A DNA stretch of 23,029 nucleotides from CAYMAX01 sp964388595. GTDB lineage: Bacteria > Bacteroidota > Bacteroidia > Bacteroidales > UBA932. Positions 8,393 through 14,857 of the stretch are shown here, in pieces (the first letter of the stretch is position 1; each line of letters begins with the position of its first letter). A program made the translations under genes and the position numbers. The stretch lies in contig CAYMAX010000022.1 in the NCBI GenBank assembly GCA_964388595.1, forward strand, positions 1 through 23,029. The letters run 5' to 3'. The notes below the pieces were generated by a model, which was not told the origin of the DNA, searched no databases, and worked only from the letters and a program-made list of their open reading frames with translations.

Positions 8393-9510
8393 TGTTTTCA
8401 TTCAGAACCACACCACTTGACGAGCAGCAGGATCTCGTCCTGCACAAAGGCAATCTTGGCGTTTTGTGCAATCAGGCTGCGTGGAATCCGCAGAAGGGAG
8501 AGTATCTATTCGAGACTCTCTATCGTGGTGGCAATCTTAAAAGGGTATTTACTCCTGAAGGATGGGATTTCGATGAACTTGGTTTCGAAGGGTGTGAATT
8601 TATCTCTCTCGACCTGAAAGATCCTTTCTCTGTGACGGTGGATATGCTGGATGGGATAGATGCTCTGGTGGTCGAATTTCAGGATGTCGGTTCACGTTAT
8701 GACAGCTTCACGGCACTTCTTTTCGCTCTGTTCCAGACTTTGCATCACAGCGGTATGTCTCTGTCTGTCTATATTCTGGATAGAGAGAATCCATGTGGCA
8801 GAGGAGTGGAAGGAACGATTTTATATCCTGAATCTTTGTCTTCTGAGGGGATGGGTGTAGAAGGCGTTCCCCATCGCCACGGACTCACATTGGGAGAGCT
8901 GTCCAATCTTTTTTATTGCGAGATAGGGGCGAAATTCCCTCTGCATATTATTTCCTATATGGTACGTTCTGCCACTCAACTCATGATGCCGTGGAGCATT
9001 CCCCCTTTTGAGGATGTGCCGGGGCTGTTCACAAGCTATTTCTATTGCGGTCAGGTGCTTCTCAGAGGGACTAATGTCAGTTATGGTGAAGGGACTACAC
9101 GCCCTTACGAAGTGTATGGTGCCCCATATATGAAATCAATGATTCACAGCCCGGTAGAAGATGGAGGTGTGTTCTGCAGATGGACCGAGTTTACCCCTCA
9201 ATATGGTGTCTACAAAGGTGAAAATTGTTTTGGATTTCAGCTGCTTCCCAATCCGGGTGCACCATATCATTCTCTCGCTCATACTTTGAGAATACTACGG
9301 GCCATCAGAGATACTTTCCCGACTGAGTTTAAATATGATACTCTGGACCAGATGATTGGCGACGATGTTCTGTTTCATTATGTCATCGGCAGCGTAGATT
9401 GGGAAGAGGTCAGAGAACATATCAAAGTGGAGGAGCAGAAATGGATTCGCAAGGCCAAAAGGTATATGCTTTATGATGACCCGCTTGTCAGAGTCAAAAT
9501 CTCTCAATGA
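8392..9510 (+). CDS. DUF1343 / NamZ-family protein (putative exo-beta-N-acetylmuramidase)
   Basis: Protein of 372 residues with the DUF1343 landmarks: LGVLCNQAA at 22-30, VEFQDVGSRY at 94-103, DRENPCGRGVEG, then VPHRHGLTLGELSN, and a late LLPNPGAPYHS. The family includes NamZ, which removes N-acetylmuramic acid from the non-reducing end of peptidoglycan fragments. No signal peptide is visible, whereas described NamZ enzymes are exported. The usual PEHG motif of the family reads PEGW here (residues 55-58), so activity is uncertain. It overlaps glmM by one base, which suggests coupled synthesis and a link between muropeptide recycling and UDP-GlcNAc supply. It is the last gene of the chain; the next gene has its own promoter. 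The family assignment is fairly sure, the activity is inference. Confidence 0.78.
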   Translation: MFSFRTTPLDEQQDLVLHKGNLGVLCNQAAWNPQKGEYLFETLYRGGNLKRVFTPEGWDFDELGFEGCEFISLDLKDPFSVTVDMLDGIDALVVEFQDVGSRYDSFTALLFALFQTLHHSGMSLSVYILDRENPCGRGVEGTILYPESLSSEGMGVEGVPHRHGLTLGELSNLFYCEIGAKFPLHIISYMVRSATQLMMPWSIPPFEDVPGLFTSYFYCGQVLLRGTNVSYGEGTTRPYEVYGAPYMKSMIHSPVEDGGVFCRWTEFTPQYGVYKGENCFGFQLLPNPGAPYHSLAHTLRILRAIRDTFPTEFKYDTLDQMIGDDVLFHYVIGSVDWEEVREHIKVEEQKWIRKAKRYMLYDDPLVRVKISQ

Positions 9511-9521
9511 TGTCAAAAAGA

Positions 9522-9553
9522 TTTGTCCGATTGACAAATAATACATACTTTTG
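9522..9553 (+). promoter_or_regulatory. Bacteroides-type promoter of rpmE2
   Basis: TTTG at 9522-9525, a 20-base spacer and TACTTTTG at 9546-9553 match the Bacteroides consensus (TTTG, 19-21 bases, TAnnTTTG). The transcript would begin a few bases downstream, giving a 5' leader of about 24 bases before the rpmE2 ATG at 9581. Confidence 0.85.
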
Positions 9554-9580
9554 CAGCCCGTAATTAAAAACAACAATCAA

Positions 9581-9826
9581 ATGAAAAATGGAATACATCC
9601 CGAAACCTACCGTCTTGTAGCTTTCAAGGATATGTCTAATGAGCACGTATTTATCACACGCAGTTGTGTTAGTACGAAAGAGACTCTTGATATAGAAGGT
9701 GTTGAGTACCCTCTGGTAAAGGTCGAAATCTCCAACACTTCACATCCTTTCTACACTGGAAAGATGAAACTTGTAGATACAGCCGGTCGCGTGGACAAAT
9801 ACTACCAGCGATACAAAAAGAAATAG
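9581..9826 (+). CDS. rpmE2: 50S ribosomal protein L31 type B
   Basis: Protein of 81 residues beginning MKNGIHPETYRLVAF, with the type B features: a single Cys (in TRSC) instead of the CxxC zinc pair of type A L31, the HPFYTGK motif, and the basic end KYYQRYKKK. It is a component of the large ribosomal subunit at the central protuberance. The start at 9581 is chosen over an in-frame TTG at 9551 because the latter lies inside the promoter -7 box. No Shine-Dalgarno is present, only an A-rich leader, as usual in this phylum. Single-gene unit with its own promoter and a strong terminator. Confidence 0.96.
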   Translation: MKNGIHPETYRLVAFKDMSNEHVFITRSCVSTKETLDIEGVEYPLVKVEISNTSHPFYTGKMKLVDTAGRVDKYYQRYKKK

Positions 9827-9830
9827 CAAT

Positions 9831-9863
9831 AAAAAAACCACCTTCATCGAAGGTGGTTTTTTT
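9831..9863. terminator. Bidirectional rho-independent terminator
   Basis: A perfect 15-base inverted repeat, arms 9831-9845 and 9849-9863, with a 3-base loop. The core stem is CCACCTTC/GAAGGTGG, flanked by A7 on the left and T7 on the right, so it ends transcription both of rpmE2 (+) and of rplU-rpmA (-). Confidence 0.93.
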
Positions 9864-9878
9864 ATCTATTAATATTCA

Positions 9879-10139
9879 TTACTGAACAGGTGGCAAGACC
9901 GAAACATAGGACTTGTTGCCTGCTTTCTTCTTGAATGTGACTACTCCGTCAACGAGAGCATAAAGAGTATGATCTTTACCCATTCCGACATTCTGACCAG
10001 GGTAGTGGACTGTGCCTCTCTGGCGAACGATGATGTTGCCAGCTTTGGCTACCTGACTTCCGAATAATTTAAGTCCCAAACGTTTGCTGTGGGATTCACG
10101 ACCGTTCTTGGAACTACCGACACCTTTCTTGTGAGCCAT
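9879..10139 (-). CDS. rpmA: 50S ribosomal protein L27
   Basis: Protein of 86 residues with the invariant L27 start MAHKKGVGSSKNGRES and the signature GNIIVRQRGT followed by HPGQNV-like HYPGQNVGMGKDHTLYA. The N-terminal tail reaches the peptidyl-transferase centre of the ribosome. There is no cleavable extension of the Firmicutes type. It is the second gene of the rplU-rpmA pair, 18 bases after rplU, and ends just before the shared terminator. Confidence 0.98.
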   Translation of the reverse strand: MAHKKGVGSSKNGRESHSKRLGLKLFGSQVAKAGNIIVRQRGTVHYPGQNVGMGKDHTLYALVDGVVTFKKKAGNKSYVSVLPPVQ

Positions 10140-10157
10140 AATCTAATCTCCTATAAA

Positions 10158-10466
10158 TTAAGAAATCTCATCGATGAGAATCTGTGTTAAACATTGGCGA
10201 TGTCCGTTTTTCTTCTGAAAACCTTTTCTACGGATTTTCTTGAAAACGATAACTTTATCAGCCTTAAGATGATCCACAATAGTGGCCTTTACATTGGCAC
10301 CCTCTACATAGGGGTTGCCAATCTTTACTTTCCCTTCATTATCGGTAAGTAAGACTTTGTTGAAATCAAGAGAAGCTCCTTTATCACCTTCGAGACGATT
10401 GACAAAGATCTTTCTCCCTTTTTCTACTTTAAATTGCTGTCCTGCAATATCAACAATTGCGTACAT
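10158..10466 (-). CDS. rplU: 50S ribosomal protein L21
   Basis: Protein of 102 residues starting MYAIVDIAGQQFKVEKG, with the L21 motif KKIRRKGFQKKNGHRQ near the end. It binds 23S rRNA and L20 in the large subunit. First gene of the rplU-rpmA pair. It has a Bacteroides-type promoter about 100 bases upstream, leaving a leader of about 95 bases that can form a stable two-part stem (separate entry), a setting in which ribosomal proteins often control their own expression. Confidence 0.97.
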   Translation of the reverse strand: MYAIVDIAGQQFKVEKGRKIFVNRLEGDKGASLDFNKVLLTDNEGKVKIGNPYVEGANVKATIVDHLKADKVIVFKKIRRKGFQKKNGHRQCLTQILIDEIS

Positions 10467-10487
10467 AAAAATAATTTTAAAGTTTAC

Positions 10488-10543
10488 GACTGCAAGCGGT
10501 TATTATATCAATTAAATAACTCTTAATCAGTAGCTTAACAGTC
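10488..10543 (-). promoter_or_regulatory. Folded leader RNA upstream of rplU (candidate autoregulatory element)
   Basis: Read on the minus strand, GACUG-UU-AAGC (10543-10533) can pair with GCUU-G-CAGUC (10497-10488): nine base pairs with a small internal loop. Inside it GUUAUU (10520-10515) pairs with AAUAAC (10504-10499). The structure ends about 20 bases before the rplU start codon. It lies wholly between the promoter and the gene, so it would be in the messenger. Control by L21 or L27 binding is inference; no family match can be confirmed here. Confidence 0.5.
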
Positions 10544-10565
10544 TTCTAAATCAATTTTTGGATTG

Positions 10566-10597
10566 CAAAAGTAATATAAAACATCTTCTAATGCAAA
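10566..10597 (-). promoter_or_regulatory. Bacteroides-type promoter of rplU-rpmA
   Basis: On the minus strand, TTTG (10597-10594), 20 bases, then TACTTTTG (10573-10566) match the consensus exactly. Transcription would begin near 10560. Confidence 0.87.
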
Positions 10598-10599
10598 TT

Positions 10600-10634
10600 T
10601 TTGATGATTAATTTCCCTTTTTTAGTTACTTTTG
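10600..10634 (+). promoter_or_regulatory. Probable promoter of the ATPase-sirtuin-nusG unit
   Basis: TACTTTTG at 10627-10634 is a perfect -7 box. The nearest TTTG (10600-10603) is 23 bases upstream, slightly beyond the usual 19-21. Its -33 box lies 2 bases from that of the rplU promoter, so the two promoters are back to back. Confidence 0.65.
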
Positions 10635-10666
10635 CCTGACTGTATAAAACTTAGCCCTGATAAGAT

Positions 10667-11758
10667 ATGGATACCCCTTTTGCCTATAACAGATTTGTAG
10701 TCGGTGCAGACTTTCTCTCACGCAAAAATGAACTCAATCTTCTCACTTCTCTGCTTCACGACAAACATCATGCTTTGATTTATGATGCTCCCAAGACTGG
10801 TAAACGTTCTTTGGTGCAGCAGACTCTTCTCAACCTGCAGAAGGTCTCCTATCCTTTCAATGTCTGCGATATCAATCTTCTGAATATCAGAGACAGCAAT
10901 ATTTTTCTCAGAACTCTTGCCAATCAGATAGCATCCTGTGTCTCCAACACCCTGTCAGACTGGAACTCTTTTTCAGAAAAATATCTTTCATCTCCGAGTA
11001 TCGATTCCACTGCCCCTTTGACAGATGACCAGATGGTCGAGATCCTCTCCCTTCCGGAGCGGATTTGCGAGGATTTTGGTACCAATATCATCATCTATTT
11101 GGAAGAATTTCAAAATATACTCTTTTTTGATGACAGCGAGAAAATACTGAAGACTCTTGAGAAAGTATGGCCGGCTCAGACGCGCACTACATATCTCATC
11201 ACCGGTTCGCAGATCAATGCGATGAAATATATCTTCGAGGAGGAGAAATATCTCTACAACTTCGCAGAGCATGTGAAGCTCTATCCTTTGGAAGAAAAAG
11301 CTGTCTGTGATAATATTATCAGGACTTTCCTGAAAGTGGGCAGAGTGGTGGAGCAAAGTCAGGCACAGTATATTTATCAGTCACTTGCAGGGCATCCGTG
11401 GTATATTTGGCATCTTTCCAATATTTGTTTTAATCTCACCAAAGGATATCTGAATGACAAAATCATACAGGAAGCCACTACATCACTTCTCTCCACGCAC
11501 GATATTCGTTTCAGAGAGAAAATGAATGACCTCAGCAACTTCCAAATCAGTTTCCTGAAGGCTATTTTTGATGGTGTGACCAAGTTCAGTTCCAAAGATG
11601 TGATAGACAATTATCATCTCAATTCTTCGGCCAATGTGAACAGACTCAAAGATGCTCTGAAGAAGAAAGAAGTGGTCTCTTTTGACGAGAATGATATTCC
11701 GGTGATTATAGACCCTTTGTTTAAAATCTGGTTGGGAAGATATTTCTTTGTCGGATAA
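10667..11758 (+). CDS. ATPase-like protein with degenerate P-loop and C-terminal winged helix
   Basis: Protein of 363 residues resembling the archaeal-type/STAND ATPases common in Bacteroidota (opening pattern PF-Y--FVVG--F--R--EL). The Walker A position reads DAPKTGKRS (40-48): the first Gly is replaced by Asp and the Ser/Thr after Lys by Arg. The Walker B position reads IIIYLEEFQ (141-149), with Glu in place of the usual Asp. A sensor-like TGSQ follows at 179-182. The C-terminal about 80 residues look like a winged helix (SSKDVIDNYHL, then DALKKKEVV). No membrane segment. It has its own promoter and overlaps the sirtuin gene by one base (TAATG), so the two are probably translated together. 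Whether it still hydrolyses ATP is doubtful. The function is unknown, and I do not recognise a named family member. Confidence 0.75.
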   Translation: MDTPFAYNRFVVGADFLSRKNELNLLTSLLHDKHHALIYDAPKTGKRSLVQQTLLNLQKVSYPFNVCDINLLNIRDSNIFLRTLANQIASCVSNTLSDWNSFSEKYLSSPSIDSTAPLTDDQMVEILSLPERICEDFGTNIIIYLEEFQNILFFDDSEKILKTLEKVWPAQTRTTYLITGSQINAMKYIFEEEKYLYNFAEHVKLYPLEEKAVCDNIIRTFLKVGRVVEQSQAQYIYQSLAGHPWYIWHLSNICFNLTKGYLNDKIIQEATTSLLSTHDIRFREKMNDLSNFQISFLKAIFDGVTKFSSKDVIDNYHLNSSANVNRLKDALKKKEVVSFDENDIPVIIDPLFKIWLGRYFFVG

Positions 11759-12441
11759 TGAAAAAAATAGCAGTATTATCGGGAGCGGGAGTTAGCAAGG
11801 AGAGTGGTATCAATACTTTCCGAGACTCCAATGGACTTTGGGAACAATATCCTGTGCAGGATGTCGCATCCATAGATGGTTGGTACAGAGATAGAAATCT
11901 TGTACTTGATTTTTATAATCAGAGGCGCAGACAGCTCAAAGGTTGCCTTCCCAATCAGGCTCACAAGATTATCGCAGAGCTTGAGAAAGATTACCAAGTC
12001 ACAGTGGTCACCCAAAACATTGATAACCTTCACGAGATGGCTGGCTCCACAAATGTCATCCATCTGCACGGAGAGCTTACCAAAGCATGCAGTGAAAATG
12101 GCAAGGGGGAAGTGATAGATATTGGCTATAACGATATTCACATGGGGGATAAAACCCCATCAGGTGCTCAATACAGGCCATTTATCGTCTGGTTTGGAGA
12201 GGCAGTGCCTATGATAGAAAAAGCTGCCGAAGTGATAGAAAGGTGCGATATCCTGCTGGTTATCGGTACCTCTCTCAATGTCTATCCCGCAGCGGGATTG
12301 ATTAATTATATTCAAAATGGTGTTCCACTCTATCTCATCGACCCACAGCCTATGAGTGTCAATTACAAGTACTATACGCAGATACAGGATGTAGCCTCCA
12401 AAGGAATGGTTCGTTTCAAAGAGATTCTAAAGACTATATAA
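11758..12441 (+). CDS. cobB: NAD-dependent protein deacylase, sirtuin (SIR2 family)
   Basis: Protein of 227 residues. The NAD-binding and catalytic motifs are intact: GAGVSKESG (9-17), TFRD (20-23), TQNIDNLHE (85-93) with catalytic His104 in HLHGE, then GTSLNVYPA. Tyr53 and Arg56 in FYNQRRRQL correspond to the pair that selects succinyl- or malonyl-lysine in class III sirtuins such as E. coli CobB and human SIRT5, so desuccinylation is likely. The four zinc cysteines of most sirtuins are missing: only one Cys (111) lies in the region and a short loop takes their place. It acts in the cytoplasm, using NAD to remove acyl groups from lysines. It is coupled to the ATPase-like gene upstream and followed after 5 bases by the nusG-like gene. 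Confidence 0.93.
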   Translation: MKKIAVLSGAGVSKESGINTFRDSNGLWEQYPVQDVASIDGWYRDRNLVLDFYNQRRRQLKGCLPNQAHKIIAELEKDYQVTVVTQNIDNLHEMAGSTNVIHLHGELTKACSENGKGEVIDIGYNDIHMGDKTPSGAQYRPFIVWFGEAVPMIEKAAEVIERCDILLVIGTSLNVYPAAGLINYIQNGVPLYLIDPQPMSVNYKYYTQIQDVASKGMVRFKEILKTI

Positions 12442-12446
12442 TCTGT

Positions 12447-12929
12447 ATGAATCAGGAAAGTAAATGGTATGTGCTGTACACAGCTCCCCGTGCTGAGAAA
12501 AAAGTAGCAGATCGTCTTATAAAAGAGGGATTTGAAATCTTCCTTCCCATATACAAAGCCAAAAGAAAATGGTCCGACAGGGTGAAAGAGGTAGAGCTTC
12601 CTCTTTTTAATTCTTATGTATTCGTTCATTGCCCCAACATCAAACTTCGTTATTCAGTCCTGGTGCCAGGCGTAGTAAAAGTGGTCTACTATGTGGGGCG
12701 TCCTGCAGTAGTTACTGATGCTGAAATAGAGGCTATCAAAGATTTTCTTAATCTCTCAAATAAGAATAAAATCATCTCTGTGGGAGATATGGTATCAATT
12801 TTGGGAGGCGTATTAGAGAAGAAGTCGGGAGAGGTCACCAAGATAGGTGAGCGCTTTACTTATCTTTATATCGAATCACTCGATGCTACTGTATGTATTG
12901 AGAATATCAATATCGAAAAAAAATCATAA
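12447..12929 (+). CDS. NusG-like (UpxY-type) transcription antiterminator
   Basis: Protein of 160 residues with an NGN domain (about 5-105; WYVLYTAPRAEKKVADRL at the start, then LPLFNSYVFV and VPGVVKVVYYVGRP) and a C-terminal KOW-like domain (about 108-150; SVGDMVSILGG). Such proteins ride on RNA polymerase and suppress pausing or termination. The sequence is of the UpxY type, which in Bacteroides usually heads capsule operons, but no polysaccharide genes are present here. The general NusG, normally encoded beside secE and rplK, is expected elsewhere. It lies 5 bases after the sirtuin and 31 before serS. No Shine-Dalgarno is seen. Its target operons are unknown. Confidence 0.85.
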   Translation: MNQESKWYVLYTAPRAEKKVADRLIKEGFEIFLPIYKAKRKWSDRVKEVELPLFNSYVFVHCPNIKLRYSVLVPGVVKVVYYVGRPAVVTDAEIEAIKDFLNLSNKNKIISVGDMVSILGGVLEKKSGEVTKIGERFTYLYIESLDATVCIENINIEKKS

Positions 12930-12934
12930 ATTTG
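12927..12934 (+). promoter_or_regulatory. Possible -7 box for serS
   Basis: TAAATTTG fits TAnnTTTG and overlaps the stop codon of the nusG-like gene, 27 bases before the serS ATG. No proper TTTG -33 box is found at the right distance, so this is tentative. Confidence 0.3.
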
Positions 12935-12960
12935 CGCCTCGTTTATTAATAACTAAAAAC

Positions 12961-14232
12961 ATGTTGACTCTTAAACTCCTGAGGGAAAATCCCGATTTCG
13001 TTATCGAAAGGCTTGCTATTAAAAATTTTGATGCCAAAGACATCGTGTCCCGCATATTGGAACAAGACAAAAACAGAAGACAATTTCAGACTGAACTTGA
13101 CTCGTGTCTTGCTCTCCAGCGTACCAAAGCCAAAGAGATTGGTTCTCTGATGCAGAAAGGTGAGAAAGATAAAGCTCAGCAAACAAAAGATGAGGTCGCT
13201 TCTCTTAAGCAACATTCCAAAGAGTTAGAGGACAAGATGGCTGAAAGTCAGCAAAAGCAAGATGAATTGTTGGTTCTTCTTCCGAATATCCCCGTGAAAA
13301 TCGTCCCTCCAGGCAAAGGTGCTCAGGACAATGTAGTGGTGAGAGAGGGTGGAGAAGTGCCATCACTTCCCGAGAATGCACTGCCCCACTGGGAGCTTGC
13401 AAGCAAATATGATATTATAGATTTCGACCTTGGAGTGAAGTTGACAGGTGCAGGATTCCCTGTCTATAAAGGGAAAGGGGCACGTCTTCAACGTTCTCTC
13501 ATTCAATATTTTCTCGATTTCAACACCAAGGCAGGATATCTTGAGATAGAGCCTCCCATTATGGTCAATGAAGCCTCCGGCTTCGGCACCGGCCAGCTCC
13601 CCGATAAAGAGTCGCAGATGTATTTTGCTGCATTGGACAAATACTATCTCATCCCTACAGCAGAGGTCCCCGTGACCAATATTTACCGCGATACCATCTT
13701 GCAGCTCAGTGATTTCCCTGTGAAAATGACTGCTTATACTCCATGCTTCCGCAGAGAAGCAGGGTCTTACGGCAAAGATGTAAGAGGGTTAAATCGTCTG
13801 CACCAATTTGACAAAGTGGAGTTGGTGCAGATCGCTCTTCCTGAGAATAGCGACCGTGCTCTTGACCAGATGGTGCTTCATGTGGAGAGACTTGTAAAGT
13901 CGCTGGAACTTCCATATAGGATATTGCGTCTGTGCGGAGGAGATATGAGTTTCACTTCTGCCATAACATACGATTTCGAAGTATTCTCTGCTGCACAGAA
14001 AAGATGGCTGGAAGTAAGTTCTGTCTCCAATTTCGCTTCATTTCAGGCCAACAGACTCAAACTCAGATATAAAGACCAGGAGGGCAAGACACAGCTTGCC
14101 CATACTCTCAATGGCAGTTCTTTGGCTTTACCACGTATCGTGGCTGCTATACTTGAAAACAATCAGACACCCGAAGGCATTAAGATACCCAAGGTACTTC
14201 AGGAATATACCAAATATGTGAGAATCGACTGA
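12961..14232 (+). CDS. serS: Serine--tRNA ligase
   Basis: Protein of 423 residues, the normal length. It charges tRNA-Ser with serine. The N-terminal coiled-coil arm (about 25-105) that grips the long variable arm of the tRNA is followed by the class II catalytic core: motif 1 around GAGFPVYKGKGARLQR (163-178), TAEVP (233-237), motif 2 FRREAGSYG (263-271) and motif 3 around LNGSSLALPRIVAA (383-396). The start at 12961 gives the standard MLTLKLLRENPD opening; an in-frame ATG at 12847 lies inside the preceding gene and is rejected. The stop overlaps the ruvC start by one base (TGATG). Confidence 0.98.
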   Translation: MLTLKLLRENPDFVIERLAIKNFDAKDIVSRILEQDKNRRQFQTELDSCLALQRTKAKEIGSLMQKGEKDKAQQTKDEVASLKQHSKELEDKMAESQQKQDELLVLLPNIPVKIVPPGKGAQDNVVVREGGEVPSLPENALPHWELASKYDIIDFDLGVKLTGAGFPVYKGKGARLQRSLIQYFLDFNTKAGYLEIEPPIMVNEASGFGTGQLPDKESQMYFAALDKYYLIPTAEVPVTNIYRDTILQLSDFPVKMTAYTPCFRREAGSYGKDVRGLNRLHQFDKVELVQIALPENSDRALDQMVLHVERLVKSLELPYRILRLCGGDMSFTSAITYDFEVFSAAQKRWLEVSSVSNFASFQANRLKLRYKDQEGKTQLAHTLNGSSLALPRIVAAILENNQTPEGIKIPKVLQEYTKYVRID

Positions 14233-14789
14233 TGAATAACGATCAAAGGATTATTCTCGGTATCGACCCAGGGACCATGATTCTTGGATTTGGAGTGATA
14301 TTGGTCGATAAAAAAAAGACCCATTATGTGGATATGGGGATTGTGGACCTTCGTAAGGAAAAAGATCATTTCGCCAAACTAAACTCCATTCTGATACAGG
14401 TAGGTAAGCTCATTGATGAATATCATCCTGATGACCTGGCCATTGAAGCCCCTTTTTATGGCAAGAATCCTCAAGTAATGCTCAAGCTCGGAAGAGCACA
14501 GGGGGCTGCCATCGCTGCAGCTCTATACAGGAATATCCCCGTCTATGAATATGCTCCACGAAAAGTTAAAATGGCTATTACAGGCAAAGGGGCCGCATCC
14601 AAAGAGCAGGTCGCTCTGATATTGAAGAAGACTCTGAATGTCGAATTTGACAATAAATTTTTAGATGCTTCTGATGCTCTTGCCATAGCAATGTGCCACT
14701 TCTATCAACTTACAAACCCCCTTTCAGATAAAACGACTTCCACAGATTGGAGCTCTTTTGTCAAATCTCACCCCGGAAGAATTATTTAA
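14232..14789 (+). CDS. ruvC: Crossover junction endodeoxyribonuclease RuvC
   Basis: Protein of 185 residues. It resolves Holliday junctions together with RuvAB. The RNase H-like active site is complete: Asp12 (GIDPG), Glu72 (AIEAPF), Asp145 and Asp148 (LDASDAL), which match E. coli Asp7, Glu66, Asp138 and Asp141 with constant offsets. KNPQVMLKLGRAQG is the family helix. The start overlaps serS by one base, suggesting co-translation. ruvA and ruvB are not in the window. No clear terminator follows, only a T-rich stretch before the next promoter. Confidence 0.97.
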   Translation: MNNDQRIILGIDPGTMILGFGVILVDKKKTHYVDMGIVDLRKEKDHFAKLNSILIQVGKLIDEYHPDDLAIEAPFYGKNPQVMLKLGRAQGAAIAAALYRNIPVYEYAPRKVKMAITGKGAASKEQVALILKKTLNVEFDNKFLDASDALAIAMCHFYQLTNPLSDKTTSTDWSSFVKSHPGRII

Positions 14790-14816
14790 CTGCATTTCGA
14801 TTAAACTTTTATTTTT

Positions 14817-14848
14817 TTTGATTGTCAAATATCTGTCTTTTATAATTG
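14817..14848 (+). promoter_or_regulatory. Candidate promoter of the outer-membrane barrel gene
   Basis: TTTG at 14817-14820, a 20-base spacer and TATAATTG at 14841-14848, one mismatch from TAnnTTTG. The predicted start of transcription falls only a few bases before the ATG at 14858, so the leader would be very short or absent. Confidence 0.5.
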
Positions 14849-14857
14849 ACGCACTTT

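Noticed and set aside
9551..9580. TTG start extending rpmE2 by ten residues
   Set aside because: The codon is within the promoter -7 box, so it would not be transcribed; L31 normally begins MKNGIHP.
11758..12441. SIR2-based phage defence gene
   Set aside because: The protein is a compact 227-residue deacylase with catalytic residues for lysine deacylation, lacking the extra effector domains of defence SIR2 proteins; housekeeping genes surround it.
12847..12960. Upstream ATG extending serS by 38 residues
   Set aside because: It lies inside the nusG-like gene in another frame, and the extension has no similarity to the SerRS N-terminus, which begins at 12961.
14790..14830. Terminator after ruvC
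   Set aside because: There is a T-rich stretch but no convincing inverted repeat before it.
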